Below, piece after piece: positions 37,428-40,249 of a stretch of DNA of 40,249 nucleotides; the first letter of the stretch is position 1, and each line of letters opens with the position of its first letter. The position numbers were made by a program, and so were the translations under genes. The notes beneath the pieces were generated by a model. That model had not been told where the DNA came from, did not search any database, and was given only the letters and a program-made list of their open reading frames with translations. The DNA is from Gaiellasilicea sp046594445 (lineage in GTDB: Bacteria; Actinomycetota; Thermoleophilia; Gaiellales; Gaiellaceae), in contig JBKJSM010000035.1 in the NCBI GenBank assembly GCA_046594445.1, positions 1 through 40,249 of the forward strand, written 5' to 3'.

Positions 37428-38093
37428 CTAGACGGTGCTGGCGGTGAAGAGCGGGTCGCCGGTCGGGGCGTCGAGGCCGCCGTCGGGCTCGAGCGTGACC
37501 GCGACCTTCTCCCCGGGCTCCACCTGCCGGGTCAGCAACGCGACGCCCGGCCGCTCGAAGAGCCCAGCGCGCCGCGGGACGCCGTTCTTCCAGACCCAGA
37601 TCTCGTAGTCCTTGCCGCTCGGGGCCGGCGCGAGCTTTCGAACGACGAGCGCGGCGTCGCCCGTCGCAGCGACGACGAGGCTCGCATCGCCATCCCCGCT
37701 CTCGTACGTCCGCGCATTCGGGTCGCCGAGCACCGCGAGCTCTTGCTCGGCGTCGTCGAGGTCGCGCGAGAGCGAGGTCGCCCAGAGCCCGAGCGCGATC
37801 GCCGCGACGGCGGCGACCGCCGCAGCCGAGGAGAGCGCGGGCGCGAGCGAGCGCCGGCGGAACGGTACGACGTTGGGCCGCTCGCGGCGAGCCTGCTCGA
37901 GAATTCGGCCGCGCAAGGACGCGGGCGGCGTCGGCCCCCCGGCCGCGTGGGCGAGCGCACCCGAGACCTGCCAAAAGCTCTGAAGCTCCTCGCGGCAACT
38001 CTCGCACGTGGCGAGATGATCCTCGTAGGTAGCGCGCTCAGCCGGGTCGAGCGCGTCGAGCGCGTAGCCGGCGGTCAGGTCGTGTACGTCCAT
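37428..38093 (-). CDS. Zinc-finger anti-sigma factor (RskA type)
   Basis: This 221-aa membrane anti-sigma factor has an N-terminal ZAS domain with His and the H-x3-C-x2-C motif (YEDHLATCESCREEL), preceded by DVHDLTAGYALDALDPAERA. One membrane span follows (PALSSAAAVAAVAAIALGLW), then an extracellular RskA domain (APSGKDYEIWVWKNGVPRRA and EPGEKVAVTLEPDGG). Its start overlaps the sigma factor stop by 19 nt, so the two are made in step. Signal-triggered proteolysis of such proteins frees the sigma factor. Confidence 0.92.
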   Translation of the reverse strand: MDVHDLTAGYALDALDPAERATYEDHLATCESCREELQSFWQVSGALAHAAGGPTPPASLRGRILEQARRERPNVVPFRRRSLAPALSSAAAVAAVAAIALGLWATSLSRDLDDAEQELAVLGDPNARTYESGDGDASLVVAATGDAALVVRKLAPAPSGKDYEIWVWKNGVPRRAGLFERPGVALLTRQVEPGEKVAVTLEPDGGLDAPTGDPLFTASTV

Positions 38094-38686
38094 GAATTCC
38101 TCTCTACACCTTCGTCGAGAAGCTCGCGCAGGCGCGTCAGCCCGGCGAACATTCTGCTCTTGATCGTCCCCAGGGGCTGACCGAGGCGCTCCGCGAGCTC
38201 GGACTGCGTGTAGCCGCCGTAATAGGCGAGCTCGATCGCCTCGCGCTGCTGGTCGGGAAGCTCGGCGAGCGCCGTCTGGACGCGCTCGCGGTCGAGGCGG
38301 AGCCAGGCCGCTTCCTCGGCCGATCCCTGGGAAGGCTCGGGCGCACTCTCGATCGGCTCTGTCCTGCGCCGCTGCTCGCGCCGCACGAGGTCGACGGCGC
38401 GTCGATGGACGAGCGTCAGGATCCACGTCGACGCTTTCGCGCGCTCGGGTATGAACGAGCCGGCGCTGCGCCAGAGGCCGAGGAAGGCGTCCTGAACTGC
38501 GTCCTCGGCGAGCGACTCGTCGCGCAGGACGCGGTAAGCGAGGCCGTAAGCGACGCCGCCGACACGGTCGTAGAGCTCGGCGAGCGCGGACTCGTCCGAA
38601 CGGGAGACGAGCGCGACGAGCGCTTCGTCCGAAAGGTGGGCGAGATCGCGGCTGCGCGCGGTAACCGGCTGAGCGTAGGCGAGCAC
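38075..38686 (-). CDS. ECF sigma-70 family factor (SigK-like)
   Basis: This 203-aa protein has region 2 (ALAELYDRVGGVAYGLAYRV, DESLAEDAVQDAFLGLWRSA, STWILTLVHRRAVDLVRREQ) and region 4 (LPDQQREAIELAYYGGYTQS, ELAERLGQPLGTIKSRMFAG), with no region 3, the plan of extracytoplasmic-function sigma factors. GTG 38686 is the most upstream sensible start; no clear Shine-Dalgarno is seen, so the first ~15 residues are uncertain. Likely targets include its own operon with the two ferritin-like proteins and perhaps the divergent DUF4331 gene. Confidence 0.92.
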   Translation of the reverse strand: MLAYAQPVTARSRDLAHLSDEALVALVSRSDESALAELYDRVGGVAYGLAYRVLRDESLAEDAVQDAFLGLWRSAGSFIPERAKASTWILTLVHRRAVDLVRREQRRRTEPIESAPEPSQGSAEEAAWLRLDRERVQTALAELPDQQREAIELAYYGGYTQSELAERLGQPLGTIKSRMFAGLTRLRELLDEGVERNSWTYTT

Positions 38687-38797
38687 GCCCGTGGTTCGCG
38701 CCGCCTCCGCGAACGGTTCGGCGTGAGACCCAATCGAACCGATCGGTGGTCGTGACCGAACTAGCGCCGTCAAACAACCACCAGGAGTGTGGGAAAA
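38687..38797. promoter_or_regulatory. Divergent promoter region, sigma operon / DUF4331 gene
   Basis: This 111-bp gap contains the perfect 10-bp palindrome accgatcggt (38738-38747) and an overlapping inverted repeat tcggt-(7 nt)-accga (38743-38759). Such symmetric sites could bind a regulator of both genes. I cannot pick an ECF -35/-10 pair with confidence. An aggag sequence before ATG 38798 serves as ribosome-binding site. Confidence 0.45.
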
Positions 38798-40084
38798 ATG
38801 AAGAAGGCAGCACTGGCGGCCGCCGCACTCGGAGCAGTCACGATCTCGGCGCTTGCTGCCGCAGTCGTGGGCTCCGGGCCAAGCGCCGGAACCGCCTCGA
38901 GTCACCGTGAAGCGCCGCTGATCTCGGAGGATCCGAGCGCGGACAATACGGACCTGTACGCGTTCCGCAGCCCGGACAAGCCGGACACGGTCTCGATCGT
39001 GTCCAACTGGATCCCGGGCGAGGATCCCGCCGCCGGCCCCATGTACTACACGTTCTCGCCGTCGGCCCGTTACAACATCAAGATCGACCGCACGGGCGAC
39101 GCCCGGGCGGACATCGTCTACAGCTTCCGCTTCAAGCGTTCGGCCGGCCCGCTGTTTCTCGGGAACACATCCCAGAGCTACACGGTCACGCGCAACGGCA
39201 AGCTGTTCGCACGCGGCGTGACGCCGCCGAACAACATCGGGTCGCGCACGACCCCGAACTACCGGAAGCTCGCGGCCGACCGCGTCGTCATCAAGGGCGG
39301 CACGTCGATCTTCGCCGGTCAGCGTGACGATGCGTTCTTCGGCGACATCGGTGCGATCTTCGACAAGCTGGGTATCCGCAAGGGTGTCGGCAACATGGGC
39401 GGCGGCAAGGACTTCTTCGCCGGCTATGCCGTTCACGCGATCGCGCTTCAGATTCCGATCTCGGACCTGAACGCGAAGAACAACACGATCGGTGTCTGGT
39501 CGTCGACGGATCGCCTCAACGTGACCGTCGCCGGCAAGGTGCGCAAGGGCTTCACGCAGGTGTCCCGGATCGGCAACCCGCTCGTCAACGAGGTCGTCGT
39601 CCCGACGCCCTTCAAGGACCTGTGGAACCGATCGCAGCCCGTGAACGACAAGCAGTTCGCAGGCCCGGTGCTGACGCCGATCCTCGCGAAGCTGATGAAC
39701 CAGCTCTACAAGGTGAACGCCCCCGAGACGAACCGGACCGACCTGGTACAGGTCTTCGGCACCGGCGTCCCCGGGCTCAACTTCACCGGCCCGACGGTCG
39801 CGGATCTGCTGCGGCTGAACTACTCGATCCCGGTTACGCCGAATGAAAAGATCAACCGCCTCGGCGTCATCGGTGGCGACAACGGTGGCTTCCCCAACGG
39901 GCGCCGCCTTGCCGACGACGTGGTCGACGCGGCCGAGCAGGTCATGGCCGGCTTCCTCAAGGGCAACAAGGTCCCGCTGGGCGACGGCGTCAACGCCGGT
40001 GACGTCCCCGCGATGGCCTTCTTCCCGTACGAGTCGGACCCCGCAGATGGGTTCACGAACACGAAGGGGCTCCAGAAGCCCTAG
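38798..40084 (+). CDS. DUF4331 secreted protein
   Basis: This 428-aa protein has a signal peptide (MKKAALAAAALGAVTISALA) and the DUF4331 start SSHREAPLISEDPSADNTDL, then YAFRSPDKPDTVSIVSNWIP and a long beta-rich body (YNIKIDRTGDARADIVYSFR, FFGDIGAIFDKLGIRKGVGN). The C-terminal GRRLADDVVDAAEQVMAGFL is also typical. The biochemical role of the family is unknown. ATG 38798 has aggag about 10 nt upstream (GTG 38789 is an alternative). It is divergent from an ECF sigma operon, and a hairpin plus another signal-peptide gene follow it. Confidence 0.93.
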   Translation: MKKAALAAAALGAVTISALAAAVVGSGPSAGTASSHREAPLISEDPSADNTDLYAFRSPDKPDTVSIVSNWIPGEDPAAGPMYYTFSPSARYNIKIDRTGDARADIVYSFRFKRSAGPLFLGNTSQSYTVTRNGKLFARGVTPPNNIGSRTTPNYRKLAADRVVIKGGTSIFAGQRDDAFFGDIGAIFDKLGIRKGVGNMGGGKDFFAGYAVHAIALQIPISDLNAKNNTIGVWSSTDRLNVTVAGKVRKGFTQVSRIGNPLVNEVVVPTPFKDLWNRSQPVNDKQFAGPVLTPILAKLMNQLYKVNAPETNRTDLVQVFGTGVPGLNFTGPTVADLLRLNYSIPVTPNEKINRLGVIGGDNGGFPNGRRLADDVVDAAEQVMAGFLKGNKVPLGDGVNAGDVPAMAFFPYESDPADGFTNTKGLQKP

Positions 40085-40096
40085 CTCCAACGCGAC

Positions 40097-40124
40097 GGGA
40101 GGGCTCGCACAGGCGGGCCCTCCC
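40097..40124 (+). terminator. Hairpin after the DUF4331 gene
   Basis: gggagggc (40097-40104) and gccctccc (40117-40124) form a perfect 8-bp stem with a 12-nt loop, 12 nt after the DUF4331 stop. There is no U tract, and the next start codon is only 16 nt away, so it may attenuate expression of the next gene or stabilise the mRNA end. Confidence 0.5.
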
Positions 40125-40140
40125 GGAGCATCCGCAGCCA

Positions 40141-40249
40141 TGAAGAAGATTGCCATCACCACGATCGTTCTCGGACTCGCCGCCGGCGCGCTGCTCGGCG
40201 GCGCTCTGCGTGAGGCGAGCCCGGACCGAGCGAGCGCCGCAGAGCTGCT
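40141..40249 (+). CDS. N-terminus of a secreted protein (partial)
   Basis: ATG 40141 opens a frame running off the window edge: MKKIAITTIVLGLAAGALLG, then GALREASPDRASAAEL. This is a clear signal peptide (Lys-Lys, hydrophobic core, Ala-x-Ala-like end). It follows the DUF4331 gene by 56 nt and is likely co-transcribed with it. Proteins after DUF4331 genes are often repeat-containing secreted proteins, but nothing visible here identifies this one. Confidence 0.75.

Overview
The window is high-GC DNA with GC-rich third codon positions, from an actinobacterium. Deep-branching Thermoleophilia (Gaiellales/Solirubrobacterales-like) is my best guess, inferred from gene style: gatCAB followed by a cupredoxin-fold protein, a 'fenitrothion hydrolase'-type membrane protein, a DUF4331 protein with secreted ferritin-like proteins, and a GH130/GT4 locus. 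No marker gene proves it. I see no CRISPR array, phage genes, IS transposase or integrase.

Region 1 (1-6312) looks accessory. It holds a divergent O-methyltransferase/MarR pair between two near-identical 29-nt direct repeats, then a reverse-strand operon of a UbiE/MenG-like methyltransferase, a UbiA-like membrane protein and an NmrA-like dehydrogenase. Three ~80-87 bp inverted-repeat elements lie upstream of that operon, followed by a garbled small gene. The stretch 2435-6269 is bounded by the 3' halves of two different tRNAs (Ser-CGA on minus, Gly-GCC on plus), each missing its 5' half on the inner side. This is the signature of integration at tRNA genes.

Region 2 (6325-10839) is a carbohydrate locus: GT4 glycosyltransferase, a small coiled-coil protein on the other strand, a large GT4 protein with a glycosidase-like C-terminal half, and a translationally coupled GH130 mannoside phosphorylase-like enzyme. 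Region 3 (10840-14057) has tiny membrane-peptide ORFs, tRNA-Cys(GCA), two small envelope proteins, an agmatinase-family enzyme and a GNAT acetyltransferase.

Region 4 (14054-16651, minus) is an HMG-CoA reductase / diiron protein / hotdog thioesterase operon, divergent from folD. Region 5 (16675-22901, plus) runs folD, cspA with a terminator, then gatC-gatA-gatB, a cupredoxin-fold protein, a polytopic membrane protein and a small membrane protein. Region 6 (22883-30463) has an RPF/transglycosylase-like secreted protein, a membrane protein, a serine-biosynthesis pair (class V aminotransferase + serA), an ICMT-like methyltransferase, a YbaK deacylase, ilvE behind a long structured leader, and a DegT aminotransferase. 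Region 7 (30475-35825) has a DUF370/RemA-like protein, 3-methyladenine DNA glycosylase, a PASTA-containing class A penicillin-binding protein and RecQ. Region 8 (35890-40249) is an envelope-stress module: ECF sigma factor, zinc-finger anti-sigma factor, two secreted ferritin-like proteins and a divergent DUF4331 protein.

Two genome-wide habits stand out. Nine genes have a TANNNT-type -10 box only 6-8 nt before the start codon, which predicts leaderless mRNAs. Two genes (serA and the membrane protein after the cupredoxin) appear to start at CTG, in a CTGA overlap with the preceding stop and with a Shine-Dalgarno sequence at proper spacing.
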